Assembly (NCBI GenBank): GCA_027486795.1
Contig: JAIXOI010000023.1
Coordinates: 62,001 to 126,000, forward strand
DNA: 64,000 nt
Direction: 5' to 3'
Origin: Sphingobacteriales bacterium
Lineage (GTDB): Bacteria > Bacteroidota > Bacteroidia > Chitinophagales > CAIOSU01
Shown: positions 11,376-23,155 of the stretch, one piece after another
Layout: each line of letters begins with the position of its first letter
How positions within the stretch are numbered: position 1 is the stretch's first letter
Notes under the pieces: model-generated
What the model saw: only the letters and a program-made list of their open reading frames with translations
What the model was told of the DNA's origin: nothing
The model's database searches: none
Program-made: the position numbers and the translations under genes

Positions 11376-12125
11376 CTACACCTTCAATAAAGCCATAAAC
11401 TCATCCTTCCGTCGGGCCGAAACATCAACACTACTTCCATCGTCCATTACCACATAACCGCCACGGCCACGCACATATTTCTGAACGCGGTTAATGTTGA
11501 TGATATGCGAATGGTGCGTTCGAAAAAAGCCGTTTTCCTCCAATATCTCTTCAAACTCGCCAAGACTTTTGGTTACCAGAATATTTTTATTGCCACTGGT
11601 ATAGAAAACAGTATAACTCCCATCTGATTGAAGGCGGATAATATCCTTGATATTCAAGAATATCAAGCCATCGGCAGCAGGTAAGGCTATTCGCTCAAGA
11701 TTCTTTTGAGCAATGTTTACTTTCAACGATTGGTAGCGCTCCTTATCGGGTAGGATGCCTTTCTTTTTATGCACTTTGTTTATAGCCGTAATCAATTCCT
11801 CCAAATCAATGGGCTTGAGTAAGTAATCAAGCGCCGAGTATTTAATCGCTTTAAGGGCAAATTGGTCGTAAGCAGTTGCAAATATTACTTCAAAAGGAAT
11901 ACTATCCATTTGCTCCAATAAATCAAACCCATCGCCACCTGGCATATCAATATCTAAAAACACTAAATCCGGTTTGTGCTCGGCAATAGCAATGCGGGCA
12001 TTGGCCACCGAATCGGCCATATCGGCTACTACAATATGCTCACAATAGTTGTCAATCAACTTTTTCAGACCATTGCGGGCTCTTAGTTCATCATCTACTA
12101 TTATGCATTTTATAATATCGGCCAT
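11376..12125 (-). CDS. LytTR-family response regulator (orphan, no adjacent LytS-type kinase)
   Basis: REC domain (VDDELRAR, VFLDIDMPGGDG) plus LytTR (FFRTHHSHIININRVQKYVRGRGGYVVMDDGSSVDVSARRK). Confidence 0.95.
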   Translation of the reverse strand: MADIIKCIIVDDELRARNGLKKLIDNYCEHIVVADMADSVANARIAIAEHKPDLVFLDIDMPGGDGFDLLEQMDSIPFEVIFATAYDQFALKAIKYSALDYLLKPIDLEELITAINKVHKKKGILPDKERYQSLKVNIAQKNLERIALPAADGLIFLNIKDIIRLQSDGSYTVFYTSGNKNILVTKSLGEFEEILEENGFFRTHHSHIININRVQKYVRGRGGYVVMDDGSSVDVSARRKDEFMALLKV

Positions 12126-12583
12126 AGTTCAAAGTTGTATTACAGGCATCAAAATAACAACATGGATACCTGCCGTTTTTCCATAATTATTATAAAGGTC
12201 GATAATTTCTACGCCCCCTTTTAAGTCCTCTGCATATGGGTTGGCCAATCTACAAAATCAAAAAAGCTTTATCAAAACGAAATCGAAGGTTGTATTGCTG
12301 TGCCGTTGCCGAAAATGACACCAATACGAACAAAAAACGGCTTAAAAAACCCTGTTAATTTCACATAACCGCTTATAAATACCGAACAACTAAGTTAACT
12401 GATATTGGGCAGAGTGTATTGGTCGTTCCGTTTAATTGCTTCGTCGGAAAACACTTAATCTTAATTTAATCTGAGGCAACTTAGGTTATGTTATTAGCGT
12501 TTAGTGTGCGAAAAAACCTCTTTGGTAGAAACTCGAACTTAGCTATACGCAATATATCTATTTTTGTACAAATTTCAACAACA

Positions 12584-14914
12584 ATGCCCAAGCACTCCCT
12601 TCTACTGCTACTCTTTACCTGTGTTTCATTATTAGCATATGGCCAAACCAAGCACACTATTAGCGGCCACATAAAAGACGGGGCCAACGGTGAAGAGCTA
12701 ATTGGTGCAACTATATTTGTTGATGAGCTAAAAACAGGCACGGCCACCAACGTGTATGGCTTTTACTCGTTGACCCTGCCCGAAGGCACCCATGCCATAA
12801 CGATACAGTATATTGGTTTCGATACCCGCCGCGATACCATTACCCTCACCAAGGATATGACCCTAAACGTGGAGATGAAAGGCGAATCAAAAAAAATAGA
12901 TGTGGTGCAAGTAACCGGTGAGCGCCTAAACAAAAACGTGGAAGACGTAAATATGGGTGTGGTGAAACTGGACGTGAAAGTGGTTAAAAAAATTCCGGCC
13001 GTGTTTGGTGAGGTAGATATCATTAAATCGTTGCAATTGTTGCCTGGCATAGTGGGTGCCGGCGAGGGCGTAGGGGGCTTTTTTGTACGAGGTGGCGGGG
13101 TCGACCAAAACCTGATATTGTTGGATGAGGCAGTAGTTTATAATGCATCGCATTTGTTGGGCTTTTTCTCGGTATTCAACGCTGATGCCATTAAAGATAT
13201 GGAGATATACAAGGGCGGCATACCGGCTGCCTATGGCGGTAGGCTTTCGTCGTTGCTCGATATCCGCATGAAAGATGGTAACATGAAAAAGCTAAGTATG
13301 AGCGGCGGCATTGGCCTTATCAGCAGCCGCTTAACCATTGAGGCGCCAATTATAAAAGATAAAATGTCGTTTTTGGTGAGTGGCCGCCGCACCTATGCCG
13401 ATTTGTTTTTAAAACTTTCGCCCAACGAGGAAATCAATAAAAACAAGCTTTATTTCTATGATTTGAATGCCAAGTATAACTGGAAGATAAACGACAAGAA
13501 CAGGATTTTTGCTTCGGGTTATTTTGGCAGGGACGTGTTTGCCTTCGGTCGCGACTTTGCTACTGATTGGGGTAATGCCACAGCAACCATGCGCTGGAAT
13601 ACCATAATAAGCAGCAAGATGTTCGCCAATTTCACGTTTGTGTACAGCGATTTCAACTACTCGCTGGGCGTGCCCGAAGGCGATTTTGCATTCGATTGGC
13701 AAGCCCGCATCCGCGACTTTAGCTTAAAGGGCGATTTTACCAATTACCTTAACCCAAACAATACCTTAAAGTGGGGCGTAATAGCTACACACCACAACTT
13801 TAAGCCAGGAAGTGTTACACCAGCATCTAGCTCATCGCTATTCAACGGACTAACGATACCAGACAAGAATGCCATGGAATATGCTGCCTATGTAAGCAAT
13901 GAGCAGAAAATAGGTGAGAAAATAACCTTGCAATATGGCCTGCGCTACTCTGCATTCTCGCAAATTGGCGCTGGCAGGGTATTCGGTTACGATGCCGATG
14001 GTAATATAACCGATACCACCACTTACAGTGCCTTTCAACACATCAAAACCTACCATGGCCCTGAGCCTCGCATTGCCCTGCGCTATGGCTGGAACAAAGA
14101 GAATGCCGTTAAAGCCAACTATACCCGCACCCGCCAATACCTGCACCTTATTAGCAATGCCACTGTTTCATCGCCATTCGATTTATGGGTGCCCGCCGAC
14201 AACTATATACAGCCTATGAAAGCAGACCAAGTGTCAGTTGGCTATTTTCGCAACCTGAAGGATAACATGTTTGAAATAAGTGTAGAGGCTTACTATAAAT
14301 ACATGCACGATGTAGTTGATTATGTTGACAATGCCGAACTATTGCTTACCGAAAACATAGAAACCCAACTATTGCGTGGCGACGGATACTCTTACGGCTT
14401 GGAAACGATGGTAAGAAAGCAATTGGGCCGATTGACCGGCTGGGTAAGCTATACTTATAGCCGCACCCGAAGGGTAGTGGATGGTATTAACAGCGGCAAT
14501 GCATACCCGGTATCGTATGACCGCAACCACAACTTGGCGGTAGTGCTCAACTACCAGATTACGGAGCGTTTCGATATTTCGGCAAACTTTGTTTACTACA
14601 CGGGCCTTGCGGTAACCTTCCCGGTGGGTAAATTTGAGTATGGCGGCGCCAATGTGCCCATTTATAGCGATAGAAACGGTTACCGCTTGCCAGGCTACCA
14701 CCGCCTCGATTTGGCAGCCAATATACAGTTTAAGCATAAAGAAAACCGCAGTTGGAGGCATGGCCTAAACATATCAGTATACAATGCCTATTACAACAAA
14801 AACGTATTCTCCATCCAGTTTCAGGAAGATGATGACAACCCGGGCAAAACTGCGGCTTACAAAACGTACTTGTTCCCAATTGTTCCTTCGGTTACTTATA
14901 ACTTTTCATTCTAA
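12584..14914 (+). CDS. TonB-dependent receptor with N-terminal carboxypeptidase-like domain
   Basis: Signal peptide from Met 12584 (MPKHSLLLLLFTCVSLLAYGQ), CarboxypepD_reg-like domain, plug GGFFVRGGGVDQNLILLDEAVVYN. Confidence 0.92.
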   Translation: MPKHSLLLLLFTCVSLLAYGQTKHTISGHIKDGANGEELIGATIFVDELKTGTATNVYGFYSLTLPEGTHAITIQYIGFDTRRDTITLTKDMTLNVEMKGESKKIDVVQVTGERLNKNVEDVNMGVVKLDVKVVKKIPAVFGEVDIIKSLQLLPGIVGAGEGVGGFFVRGGGVDQNLILLDEAVVYNASHLLGFFSVFNADAIKDMEIYKGGIPAAYGGRLSSLLDIRMKDGNMKKLSMSGGIGLISSRLTIEAPIIKDKMSFLVSGRRTYADLFLKLSPNEEINKNKLYFYDLNAKYNWKINDKNRIFASGYFGRDVFAFGRDFATDWGNATATMRWNTIISSKMFANFTFVYSDFNYSLGVPEGDFAFDWQARIRDFSLKGDFTNYLNPNNTLKWGVIATHHNFKPGSVTPASSSSLFNGLTIPDKNAMEYAAYVSNEQKIGEKITLQYGLRYSAFSQIGAGRVFGYDADGNITDTTTYSAFQHIKTYHGPEPRIALRYGWNKENAVKANYTRTRQYLHLISNATVSSPFDLWVPADNYIQPMKADQVSVGYFRNLKDNMFEISVEAYYKYMHDVVDYVDNAELLLTENIETQLLRGDGYSYGLETMVRKQLGRLTGWVSYTYSRTRRVVDGINSGNAYPVSYDRNHNLAVVLNYQITERFDISANFVYYTGLAVTFPVGKFEYGGANVPIYSDRNGYRLPGYHRLDLAANIQFKHKENRSWRHGLNISVYNAYYNKNVFSIQFQEDDDNPGKTAAYKTYLFPIVPSVTYNFSF

Positions 14915-14919
14915 GCATC

Positions 14920-15726
14920 ATGAAATTACTACATAAATATATTGCAGTTGCATTGTTGCTTGCCTTTACAGGCTGCACCGAAAAAATCGACTTGGACTTG
15001 GATTCTATCCCACCAGCTATCGTTATAGAGGGGCGCATATCTAATGGCACCATACTTAACTATGTGCGCATTTCGGAAAGCTCGCCATACCTTAGCGATG
15101 CCGATAACCAACCGGTTTTGGGAGCCACGGTAACACTTACCGAAGATGGCACCACTACCGAAACGCTCACCGAAGACCCTCAGCTTCCAGGATATTACTA
15201 TTGCCCATTGCTGTGGGCAGGCAAGCTCAATTCAGTATATACGCTAACAGTAACCTATGGCGGCGAAACTTATGTTGCCTTTGATACCATCAGGCCTGTT
15301 ACGGCGCTAGATTCGCTGGGATATGACTATGAAGACAAAACAGGTACTGACAATGACGGATACTATGTATCATTGTACGCTCAAGAACCTGCAGGCTTCG
15401 GCAACTACTATCAGTGGTCTTATTTTTCGAACGGAGCAGAGAAAGCAGGTTTGGAATGGAATGCCAGCGACGAATTCGTAGATGGCAACTATATAAATTT
15501 CCAATTTGAGTTTGACGACCAGCAAGAATTAGGCGACACCGTGGCAGTAGAAATGTCTTCCATTTCGTTGCAATATTTCAAGTTTGTCAATCAGTTGCTC
15601 AATCAAGAATCATCGGGCAACTTGTTTGATACACCGCCAGCCAATGTGTTGGGCAACTTTACTAACGGCGCCTATGGCTACTTTCATGCAGATGGCGTGG
15701 CCGCCGATACCATTATCTTGAGGTAA
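14920..15726 (+). CDS. DUF4249 lipoprotein
   Basis: Lipobox LLLAFTGCTEKIDLDL; IVIEGRISNGTILNYVRIS; paired with TonB receptor. Confidence 0.88.
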   Translation: MKLLHKYIAVALLLAFTGCTEKIDLDLDSIPPAIVIEGRISNGTILNYVRISESSPYLSDADNQPVLGATVTLTEDGTTTETLTEDPQLPGYYYCPLLWAGKLNSVYTLTVTYGGETYVAFDTIRPVTALDSLGYDYEDKTGTDNDGYYVSLYAQEPAGFGNYYQWSYFSNGAEKAGLEWNASDEFVDGNYINFQFEFDDQQELGDTVAVEMSSISLQYFKFVNQLLNQESSGNLFDTPPANVLGNFTNGAYGYFHADGVAADTIILR

Positions 15727-15731
15727 AGGGC

Positions 15732-16076
15732 CTATGAGGCAAAAGATGTTCCGCAACCGCAGGTTTCGGTAGCATTGGGGTTATTAAAAACAAACCCACG
15801 GGCATCCAAACCGTTGTGATAATCTATTTCTATACCTTGCAAATACATGGCGTGGGCACGGTTAACCAAAACGTTTATGCCGCCCAAGTCAAAACGTTCG
15901 TCTTGGTCAGTAGGGTTATCAAAGCCTAATATATATGAGAATCCGGCACAGCCGCCACCCTTTACGCCAACGCGCAAACCATTGCCAGCAGGTACTTGTG
16001 TATCAGTCATTAGGCGCCTAAATTCTGCTAATGCAGCTTCGGTAATGTTTACTATGGAGGCAGTTTGTGTACTCAT
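15732..16076 (-). CDS. HesB/IscA-family iron-sulfur assembly accessory protein
   Basis: GLRVGVKGGGCAGFSY...FNNPNATETCGCGTSF with conserved cysteines; start may be 16085 or 16076. Confidence 0.92.
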   Translation of the reverse strand: MSTQTASIVNITEAALAEFRRLMTDTQVPAGNGLRVGVKGGGCAGFSYILGFDNPTDQDERFDLGGINVLVNRAHAMYLQGIEIDYHNGLDARGFVFNNPNATETCGCGTSFAS

Positions 16077-16189
16077 AACATTCAATTTCTCAGTGTAAGT
16101 TGCAAAAATAGTAACAGAAAAACCAATAAAAGGGTTTCATGCCCGTTAATTATAGGATTTGTGTAGTTTTGAACTCCCAATTGAACCCC

Positions 16190-16711
16190 ATGGAAACCAC
16201 CCTAGAAATACTGAAATATACGCTGCCAGCTATTGTTGTGCTGCTTACTGCCTATTTGCTGGTAAATGCGGCTCTTAACCACATTACCACCAAACTAGAA
16301 TTGGAGCGCCGCTTGATTTTACAAAAAGACACTTTGCCCCTTCGCCTGCAAGCTTATGAGCGCCTAGCCATATTTTTAGAACGCAACCAGATAAGCAATC
16401 TTGCCTTGCGCCTGGCCCATAGCGATTATAGTTTAATTGAGTTCCAGAACTTACTGATTGAAACGGTTCGTACCGAGTACGAGCACAACCTAAGCCAGCA
16501 GTTGTATGTATCTACAAAAACATGGATGGCTGTTCGGTTTGTAAAAGACGATGCCATACGCATGGTAAACATAATAGCTGGCAGCATGCCACCTGATGCA
16601 TCTAGCCTAGCCCTTGCCAAAAAACTAATTGAAATAACCGGGCAAGGCGAAGGCCCAGGCGACAAAGCCTTAGAACTGTTGCACCAAGAGGTGCAGGCTA
16701 TTTTGAAGTAA
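16190..16711 (+). CDS. Hypothetical protein with N-terminal TM helix, Bacteroidota-type
   Basis: ORF with TM helix TLPAIVVLLTAYLLVNAAL; start inferred at METTLEIL. Confidence 0.75.
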   Translation: METTLEILKYTLPAIVVLLTAYLLVNAALNHITTKLELERRLILQKDTLPLRLQAYERLAIFLERNQISNLALRLAHSDYSLIEFQNLLIETVRTEYEHNLSQQLYVSTKTWMAVRFVKDDAIRMVNIIAGSMPPDASSLALAKKLIEITGQGEGPGDKALELLHQEVQAILK

Positions 16712-16787
16712 GGTAGGCGAGCTGCTAACCTTTCGATATTCAATTTTAGTCTTGTGTTTTGTGTCCTTTCTCGTTTTGAACGAGACT

Positions 16788-17891
16788 CTAGATGGCATTT
16801 CTTATGTCTTGTTTCTCATTATTTCGCATCACCTCAGTCTGCTTCCGTATCGACTCTTGGTGAATGAGCTGGAAGATGCGCAGCACCAAGTCTTCGCTTA
16901 GGTTGTGCTTCTTAGCCCAATCGGTTCGCGTATTAAATATCTCGTTCCAGCGCTCAGGTTGTAGAATGGTAATGTTCTGCTCTTGTTTAATGTGGCCAAT
17001 CTGCTCCACCACTGTCATACGCTCTCGTAATATGCGCACTAGCTCTTCATCTTGTTGGTCGATGAGCGCCCGCATCTGCTCCAAGGTGGTATTAAACTGT
17101 TCATCATCGGTGTTGCGGCGGCGCACAATCAGCTTGCCCATTAGCAGGGCAAGGTTGGTGGGCGTAATCTGCTGCTCGTTATCGCTGAGTGCCTTGTCGG
17201 GGTTACAATGGCTTTCCAGCATCAGCCCATCAAAATCGAGGTCATATGCTTTTTGAGCCACCTCTTGCAAATACTCGCGTTTGCCAGTTATGTGGCTTGG
17301 GTCGCAAAACACGGGCAGGTTAGGGAAAATGCGGCGCAACTCAATTGGTATTTCCCACATGGGCCGGTTGCGGTACTTTATCTTTTCGTACGATGAGAAA
17401 CCCCGGTGAATAGCCGCCAATTTGGTAATGCCCGCATTGTGTATCCGCTCAATGGCCCCAATCCAAAGGTTCAGGTCGGGGTTCACAGGGTTTTTTACCA
17501 TTACAGGTATATCCACGCCTTTAACGGCATCAGCAATTTCTTGCACCGTGAAAGGGTTAACCGTGCTGCGGGCTCCTACCCAAAGCACGTCGATACCTGC
17601 TTCCAAACATAATTCTACGTGATGCGCATTAGCCACCTCCACACAAGCTTTTAGGCCTGTCTCTTGTTTCATAGTTTGTAGCCACCTCAATCCAACTTCA
17701 CCGATACCCTCAAAGGCACCAGGACGTGTGCGGGGTTTCCAGATACCAGCGCGGTATAAATTAATGCCCAATGGCAACAACTCGCGGGCTATTTGCAGCA
17801 CCTGCTCTTCCGACTCGGCACTGCAAGGCCCCGAAATAAGCACTGGCCTGCGGCTTCCTGGTATCCAACTATCTAAGGGTGCTATATCCAC
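16788..17891 (-). CDS. Bifunctional DAHP synthase / chorismate mutase (type II)
   Basis: N-terminal DAHP synthase (RRPVLISGPCSAESEEQ, YRAGIWKPRTRPGAFEG), C-terminal chorismate mutase helix region. Confidence 0.95.
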   Translation of the reverse strand: MDIAPLDSWIPGSRRPVLISGPCSAESEEQVLQIARELLPLGINLYRAGIWKPRTRPGAFEGIGEVGLRWLQTMKQETGLKACVEVANAHHVELCLEAGIDVLWVGARSTVNPFTVQEIADAVKGVDIPVMVKNPVNPDLNLWIGAIERIHNAGITKLAAIHRGFSSYEKIKYRNRPMWEIPIELRRIFPNLPVFCDPSHITGKREYLQEVAQKAYDLDFDGLMLESHCNPDKALSDNEQQITPTNLALLMGKLIVRRRNTDDEQFNTTLEQMRALIDQQDEELVRILRERMTVVEQIGHIKQEQNITILQPERWNEIFNTRTDWAKKHNLSEDLVLRIFQLIHQESIRKQTEVMRNNEKQDIRNAI

Positions 17892-18160
17892 TTTGCTTGG
17901 TTATTGGTGTATTGGTTATTTGTTATTGGTTCATTAGCTAGCTTCGCCTTTGGCGAGAGTTAATGGGTAACTGCCATTGCGATTTACAATTACTTGTCAA
18001 CTGCTAACTTAAACCATTGTAAATTTACATCGAATTTGATTGCTTGGCTAGGTAATTGATGTTTATTACCCAAATGATGAACATGATTAGGGTTTAATTG
18101 GTTTAATAACCGACTCACCAATCAAACAGTTAGCCAATAACCAGTAACTTACTCCATACC

Positions 18161-19330
18161 ATGCTCAACTTTGAGGATACCGAAATAGCCTTTACGAATG
18201 TTAGCAACGCCAAACTGCGCAAGTCGTATTACATTTTCCAATTTTTCCAGTTCAATAGCTTGGTCAATTTGGGCGGTCGCTTGGCACAATGGGGCTTGAA
18301 GTGGCACTTACCAGTTGGCCTATTTGCCAAACCTACCATTTTTGGTCAGTTTGTAGGCGGTGTTACGCTTCGCGAAACGGAAAACACGGTAAACCAGTTG
18401 GGCAAATCGGGCGTGTTTGGCATTCTGGATTATGCCATTGAGGGCAAAACCACCGAGCGCGCCTTTGACGATACCTTGGCCCACAAACTTGAAATGTTGC
18501 GGTATGTAAAAAACAACCCCAACGTGAAAATGATAAGTGCCAAAGTAACAGGTTTGGGCAAATTCTCACTGCTAGAGCGCGTGCACCGCGGCGACGTGTT
18601 GCTGCAAAGCGAACAAAAAGAGTATGAGCGGTTGAAGGACCGACTGCACAAACTTTGCGCAGCGGCAGAAGATGCTAGCACGGGCATTTTGTTTGATGCC
18701 GAAGAAACATGGATACAAGACCCGTTGGATAGCTTGATTGAGGAAATGATGGCCCATTACAACAAAGAGAAAGCAATAGTTTACAACACTTACCAACTAT
18801 ATGCCACCAGCCGCTTGGGTAAATTGAAAGAGGACTACGAAAAAGCACAAAAACAAGGTTATGTATTGGGTGCCAAATTGGTTCGCGGTGCGTACATGGA
18901 GAAAGAGCGCGAACGTGCTGCCGAATTGGGATACCCTTCGCCGATACATATAGATAAAGATGCGGTAGATAAGGACTTTAATGCTGGGTTGGATTATTGC
19001 CTTGATAGATTTAGCAAAGGAATAGCCTTTTGCGCAGCTACTCACAACGAGGATAGCTGCAAATATTTAGCCGAGCAGATTGTGACCCGTGGTTTGCCCA
19101 AAAACGACAAATACATGTTCTTTGCGCAGCTTTACGGCATGGGCGAGCACATTACCTTCAACCTAGCCAAAGAGGGCTACACCACCGCCAAATTGATTCC
19201 TTTTGGGCCAGTAAAAGAAGTAATCCCCTACTTGGTGCGCCGCGCACAAGAAAACAGCAGTGTAGAGGGCCAAACCAGCCGCGAGCTGAGCATCCTTACC
19301 AAGGAAATGAAGCGCAGGAGGCTACTTTAA
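18161..19330 (+). CDS. Proline dehydrogenase family protein
   Basis: KLVRGAYMEKERERAAELGYPSPIH, FCAATHNEDS, YGMGEHIT. Confidence 0.95.
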   Translation: MLNFEDTEIAFTNVSNAKLRKSYYIFQFFQFNSLVNLGGRLAQWGLKWHLPVGLFAKPTIFGQFVGGVTLRETENTVNQLGKSGVFGILDYAIEGKTTERAFDDTLAHKLEMLRYVKNNPNVKMISAKVTGLGKFSLLERVHRGDVLLQSEQKEYERLKDRLHKLCAAAEDASTGILFDAEETWIQDPLDSLIEEMMAHYNKEKAIVYNTYQLYATSRLGKLKEDYEKAQKQGYVLGAKLVRGAYMEKERERAAELGYPSPIHIDKDAVDKDFNAGLDYCLDRFSKGIAFCAATHNEDSCKYLAEQIVTRGLPKNDKYMFFAQLYGMGEHITFNLAKEGYTTAKLIPFGPVKEVIPYLVRRAQENSSVEGQTSRELSILTKEMKRRRLL

Positions 19331-19333
19331 TTA

Positions 19334-20029
19334 TTGCCGCTGAGTAATATCTTTGGTGTATATCTTTGCAGTTCAACTTACGCCACCTTGACCAACGAAG
19401 ATACCCTACCCTACGAGCAAATTGCCATTGAGGTGGCCGAGAAAGGTTTTGCCATTCTCGACGAATTTTTATCGAAAACCGAAGTTGCCGAGATACTGGA
19501 GGTGCTGAACTCGCGTCGCGAGGAAGGTGAGTTTCAGAAAGCGGGCGTGGGCAGTGGCTCCGACTACAAACAGCTACACGACATTCGTGGTGACTACATC
19601 CGTTGGATTGAACCTAAAGAGGCTCCACCGCCTACCCAAGTATTTCTGAGCCGGGTGGGCCAACTGATGCAAACTCTTAACCGTGTTTGCTTTTTAGGCT
19701 TAAAAGATTTTGAAACGCACTTTACCTACTATCCTGCTGGCAGCCGCTATGCGCGCCACCTAGACCAATTCAAATCTAGAGACCACCGCCGCATATCGTT
19801 TGTGTGCTACCTCAATATAGATTGGGTGCCCGGTAACGGCGGCGAGTTGCGTTTCTTTATCCCTAATGAAGTTGGAACCGAGACTAACTTGGATGTTGAG
19901 CCCCTAGCTGGTCGATTGGCTTGTTTCCGTGCCGATGTAATGGAGCATGAAGTGCTTCTGGCACACAAAACCCGGTATAGCCTTACCGGCTGGATGTTGG
20001 ATCAATACCATGAGTTGCCGTTTTTGTAA
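19334..20029 (+). CDS. 2OG-Fe(II) oxygenase / prolyl 4-hydroxylase-like
   Basis: RYARHLDQFKSRDHRRISFVCYLN...NGGELRFF...HEVLLAHKTRYSLTGW (HxD...H...R); ORF start is non-ATG so true start uncertain. Confidence 0.85.
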   Translation: MPLSNIFGVYLCSSTYATLTNEDTLPYEQIAIEVAEKGFAILDEFLSKTEVAEILEVLNSRREEGEFQKAGVGSGSDYKQLHDIRGDYIRWIEPKEAPPPTQVFLSRVGQLMQTLNRVCFLGLKDFETHFTYYPAGSRYARHLDQFKSRDHRRISFVCYLNIDWVPGNGGELRFFIPNEVGTETNLDVEPLAGRLACFRADVMEHEVLLAHKTRYSLTGWMLDQYHELPFL

Positions 20030-20130
20030 ATTTTAGTATCAAGTACAGGGTATCAAGTATTAAGACTTTAACTAAATACCTTACCTCTACAAATGTTTTA
20101 CAAAACGTCTCTTTAACACTGGCATAAAAA

Positions 20131-20158
20131 AACGCAGCACTTGAAAGGGTGCTGCGTT
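20131..20158. terminator. Intrinsic terminator-like hairpin between convergent oxygenase gene and infB
   Basis: AACGCAGCAC..TTGAAAGG..GTGCTGCGTT flanked by A and T tracts. Confidence 0.8.
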
Positions 20159-20204
20159 TATATTTACTAATTAACCAGTTAACAAATCAACCAATCAACT
20201 AAAC

Positions 20205-23132
20205 TTACAATTTACGTTTAACTTCCGTTTCGGTGTAGGCCTCAATGAAGTCACCTTTGTGTATATCGCTATAGTTTTTGATACTGATACCACACTCTTG
20301 TCCACTATACACCTCTTTCGCATCGTCTTTGAAACGCTTTAGCGATGACAAACTACCTGAGTGCACCACAATACCATCGCGTATTACTCGTATTTTGCTG
20401 GTGCGGTAAACTTTACCCTCTATAACCGTACTACCGGCAACCGTACCCACTTTCGTGATTTTGAATACCTCGCCAACTTCAGCCATACCAGTAATAGTCT
20501 CCTCAATCTTAGGTTCCAACATACCTTCCATGGCCGTTTTAACCTCTTCAATGGCATCGTAGATGATGGAGTACAAGCGCAAATCGATGTTTTCACGCTC
20601 AGCAAGTTTGCGGGCGCTCAACGATGGACGAACCTGGAAGCCGATGATAATGGCATCAGATGCAGAAGCCAACATAATATCGGTTTCGGTAATGGCACCT
20701 ACACCACTGAATATTACGTTTACCTGTATCTCTTCGGTACTTAGTTTCAATAAGCTATCTTTCAAGGCCTCAACCGAACCATCCACGTCGCCACGGATAA
20801 TGATGTTAAGCTCTTTAAAGGTACCCAATGCCAAACGACGGCCAATCTCGGCAAGGGTAATGTGTTTCTTGGTACGTAATCCTTGCTCGCGAATAATCTG
20901 CTGGCGTTTGGTCGTTACCGCTTTCGCTTCGCTTTCTTCTTCGTAAACCTTTATTTTATCGCCAGCGGTAGGCGCACCATTCAAGCCCAATATCTGCACG
21001 GCAGTTGATGGGCCCGATGCTTTCACACGGGCACCTTCGCCATTAAACATGGCTTTTACTTTACCATAGTTGTTACCCGCCACCAGCATATCACCTACTT
21101 TCAAAGTACCGTTGCTTATAAGTACAGTGGTAACATAACCGCGACCTTTATCTAAAGATGCCTCAATAACAGTACCCACAGCAGGGCGTTCTGGGTTGGC
21201 TTTCAATTCCAACAAATCCGACTCTAAAAGGATTTTCTCTAACAGCTTGTCGATGTTCAATCCTTTCTTCGCCGAAATTTCTTGGCTCTGGTACTTACCA
21301 CCCCAATCTTCAACCAACAAGTTCATGCTGGCCAATTGTTCCTTAATTTTTTCTGGCAATGAGCCATCTTTATCAATCTTATTGATGGCAAATACCATAG
21401 GAACGCCAGCCGCTTGTGCGTGGCTAATAGCCTCCTTGGTTTGTGGCATCACTTGGTCGTCCGCAGCAATTACAATTACAGCTACGTCGGTTACTTTGGC
21501 ACCACGGGCACGCATCGCAGTAAAGGCTTCGTGACCCGGTGTATCTAAGAACACAACTTCTTTTCCGCTGTCGGTGGTTACGTTGTAGGCACCTATGTGC
21601 TGAGTAATACCGCCGGCCTCACTATCAACCTGCTTAGCTTTACGGATAAAATCGAGCAATGATGTTTTACCATGATCCACGTGACCCATAACCGTAACGA
21701 TTGGCGCGCGATCTACTGCTTGGTCCTCATCGTCAAATTCTTCTTCCTCATCGTCTTCATCGCCATCCGTTAGATCGGTAAATTTCACTTCAAGGCCAAA
21801 CTCACTGGCTACCAATTCTATCACTTCCGCATCCAAACGTTGGTTGATGGAAACGATAACACCCAACTGCATACACTTACTGATAACCTCCGTAGGTGTA
21901 ACGTCCATTAGGCTGGCCAACTCACTTACTGAGATAAACTCTGTTACCTCTAGTATGTTGTCCATTGAGCCATCATCCTCAACCTCGTTGGCTTCACGCT
22001 TAGCGCGTTTCAGCTTGGCACGGGCCTTGCCCTTAGAGCCGCTTGCGCCGCCCAATTTAGCAAGTGTTGATTTGATTTTTTCTTGTATCTCTTTTTCTGA
22101 AACCTCTTTTGGTCCGTCTTGTGCTGCAGAAATAGAAGGACGCCCAGTTCCGCCACCAGCACCAGGCCTGCGGTCGTTTGGCCGTCCAGCACCCGACCTA
22201 TTTTGTGGCAACGGCCTACCAACACCGCCACCGCCATCGCGGCGAGGGCCAGCAGGTGCAGCTGCACCACCACCTGCGCCACCAGCACCGCTGGTTTGCT
22301 CAGGTTTAATAAGGCGCTTACGCTTGCGTTTTTTATTATCGCTATTGGCATTATTATCCGACGAAGCAGCAGGGCGCTCTTGCTTAGTGGGCAACTCAAT
22401 CTTACCTAAAATTTTAGGACCCGTAAGGGTTATCCTTTGCGTCGTGCGGAAAAACTCTTCCGTTGGTGCTACAGAATCTTCCTTAGCAACTACTGGTGCG
22501 GCCTCTGCAGGCTTAGCAACAGGCGCTTCAGGCTTGCTTTCAAGCACTGGTGCTTTTTCTACTGGCTTTTCATCAGTTACAGCGGCTGGCTTAATTGCTT
22601 CTTTCTCCGCTGGCTTGTCTGCTGGTTTTTTACCAACCTGACTAAGATCTATTTTGCCCATTATCTTAGGGCCGTCAAGCTTGGAAGTAGTTTTTGCAGG
22701 CTCCTCCGCAACTGGTTCCTTAGGCTTTTCGGGCTCTTGGGCAACTACTGGTGGCGCAGGTGGTATTACCTTTTTGGGCTCTTCAGCAACTGGTGCTTTC
22801 GGCTTTTCAGGAATAGCCTTGCTTTGGAAACCTTTGATAATGATATCCTCTTGTTCATCGTCGCGGCGGTTTTGCCCCACGGCATGCAGAGGCTTCTCAA
22901 TCACCACATCCTCACGGTTACCTTTGCCCAGGTTTATCTGCTCCGCTTTTTCGCGCAGGGCAGCATCTTTACTAAAAGCCTGTTGCAACGAGGCATACAT
23001 TTCCTCCGTTACCTTGGTAGCGGGGTTCACACTAAAGCCTTTGTTCTTGAGGTGGTCAATAATAGTACTCACCCCAACGTTAAATTCATTGGCAACAGCA
23101 GGCAACCTTTTCAACTTTGTTTCTTCAGCCAT
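20205..23132 (-). CDS. infB: Translation initiation factor IF-2
   Basis: GTPase motifs [26 protein letters not shown]2 N-terminus. Confidence 0.98.
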   Translation of the reverse strand: MAEETKLKRLPAVANEFNVGVSTIIDHLKNKGFSVNPATKVTEEMYASLQQAFSKDAALREKAEQINLGKGNREDVVIEKPLHAVGQNRRDDEQEDIIIKGFQSKAIPEKPKAPVAEEPKKVIPPAPPVVAQEPEKPKEPVAEEPAKTTSKLDGPKIMGKIDLSQVGKKPADKPAEKEAIKPAAVTDEKPVEKAPVLESKPEAPVAKPAEAAPVVAKEDSVAPTEEFFRTTQRITLTGPKILGKIELPTKQERPAASSDNNANSDNKKRKRKRLIKPEQTSGAGGAGGGAAAPAGPRRDGGGGVGRPLPQNRSGAGRPNDRRPGAGGGTGRPSISAAQDGPKEVSEKEIQEKIKSTLAKLGGASGSKGKARAKLKRAKREANEVEDDGSMDNILEVTEFISVSELASLMDVTPTEVISKCMQLGVIVSINQRLDAEVIELVASEFGLEVKFTDLTDGDEDDEEEEFDDEDQAVDRAPIVTVMGHVDHGKTSLLDFIRKAKQVDSEAGGITQHIGAYNVTTDSGKEVVFLDTPGHEAFTAMRARGAKVTDVAVIVIAADDQVMPQTKEAISHAQAAGVPMVFAINKIDKDGSLPEKIKEQLASMNLLVEDWGGKYQSQEISAKKGLNIDKLLEKILLESDLLELKANPERPAVGTVIEASLDKGRGYVTTVLISNGTLKVGDMLVAGNNYGKVKAMFNGEGARVKASGPSTAVQILGLNGAPTAGDKIKVYEEESEAKAVTTKRQQIIREQGLRTKKHITLAEIGRRLALGTFKELNIIIRGDVDGSVEALKDSLLKLSTEEIQVNVIFSGVGAITETDIMLASASDAIIIGFQVRPSLSARKLAERENIDLRLYSIIYDAIEEVKTAMEGMLEPKIEETITGMAEVGEVFKITKVGTVAGSTVIEGKVYRTSKIRVIRDGIVVHSGSLSSLKRFKDDAKEVYSGQECGISIKNYSDIHKGDFIEAYTETEVKRKL

Positions 23133-23155
23133 CTAAGCGATAGTCATTTTTTGCA

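Noticed and set aside
11376-12125. Possible two-component operon with a LytS-type kinase
   Set aside because: No kinase ORF adjacent; the histidine kinase at 7294..8499 is distant and of GAF/HisKA type.
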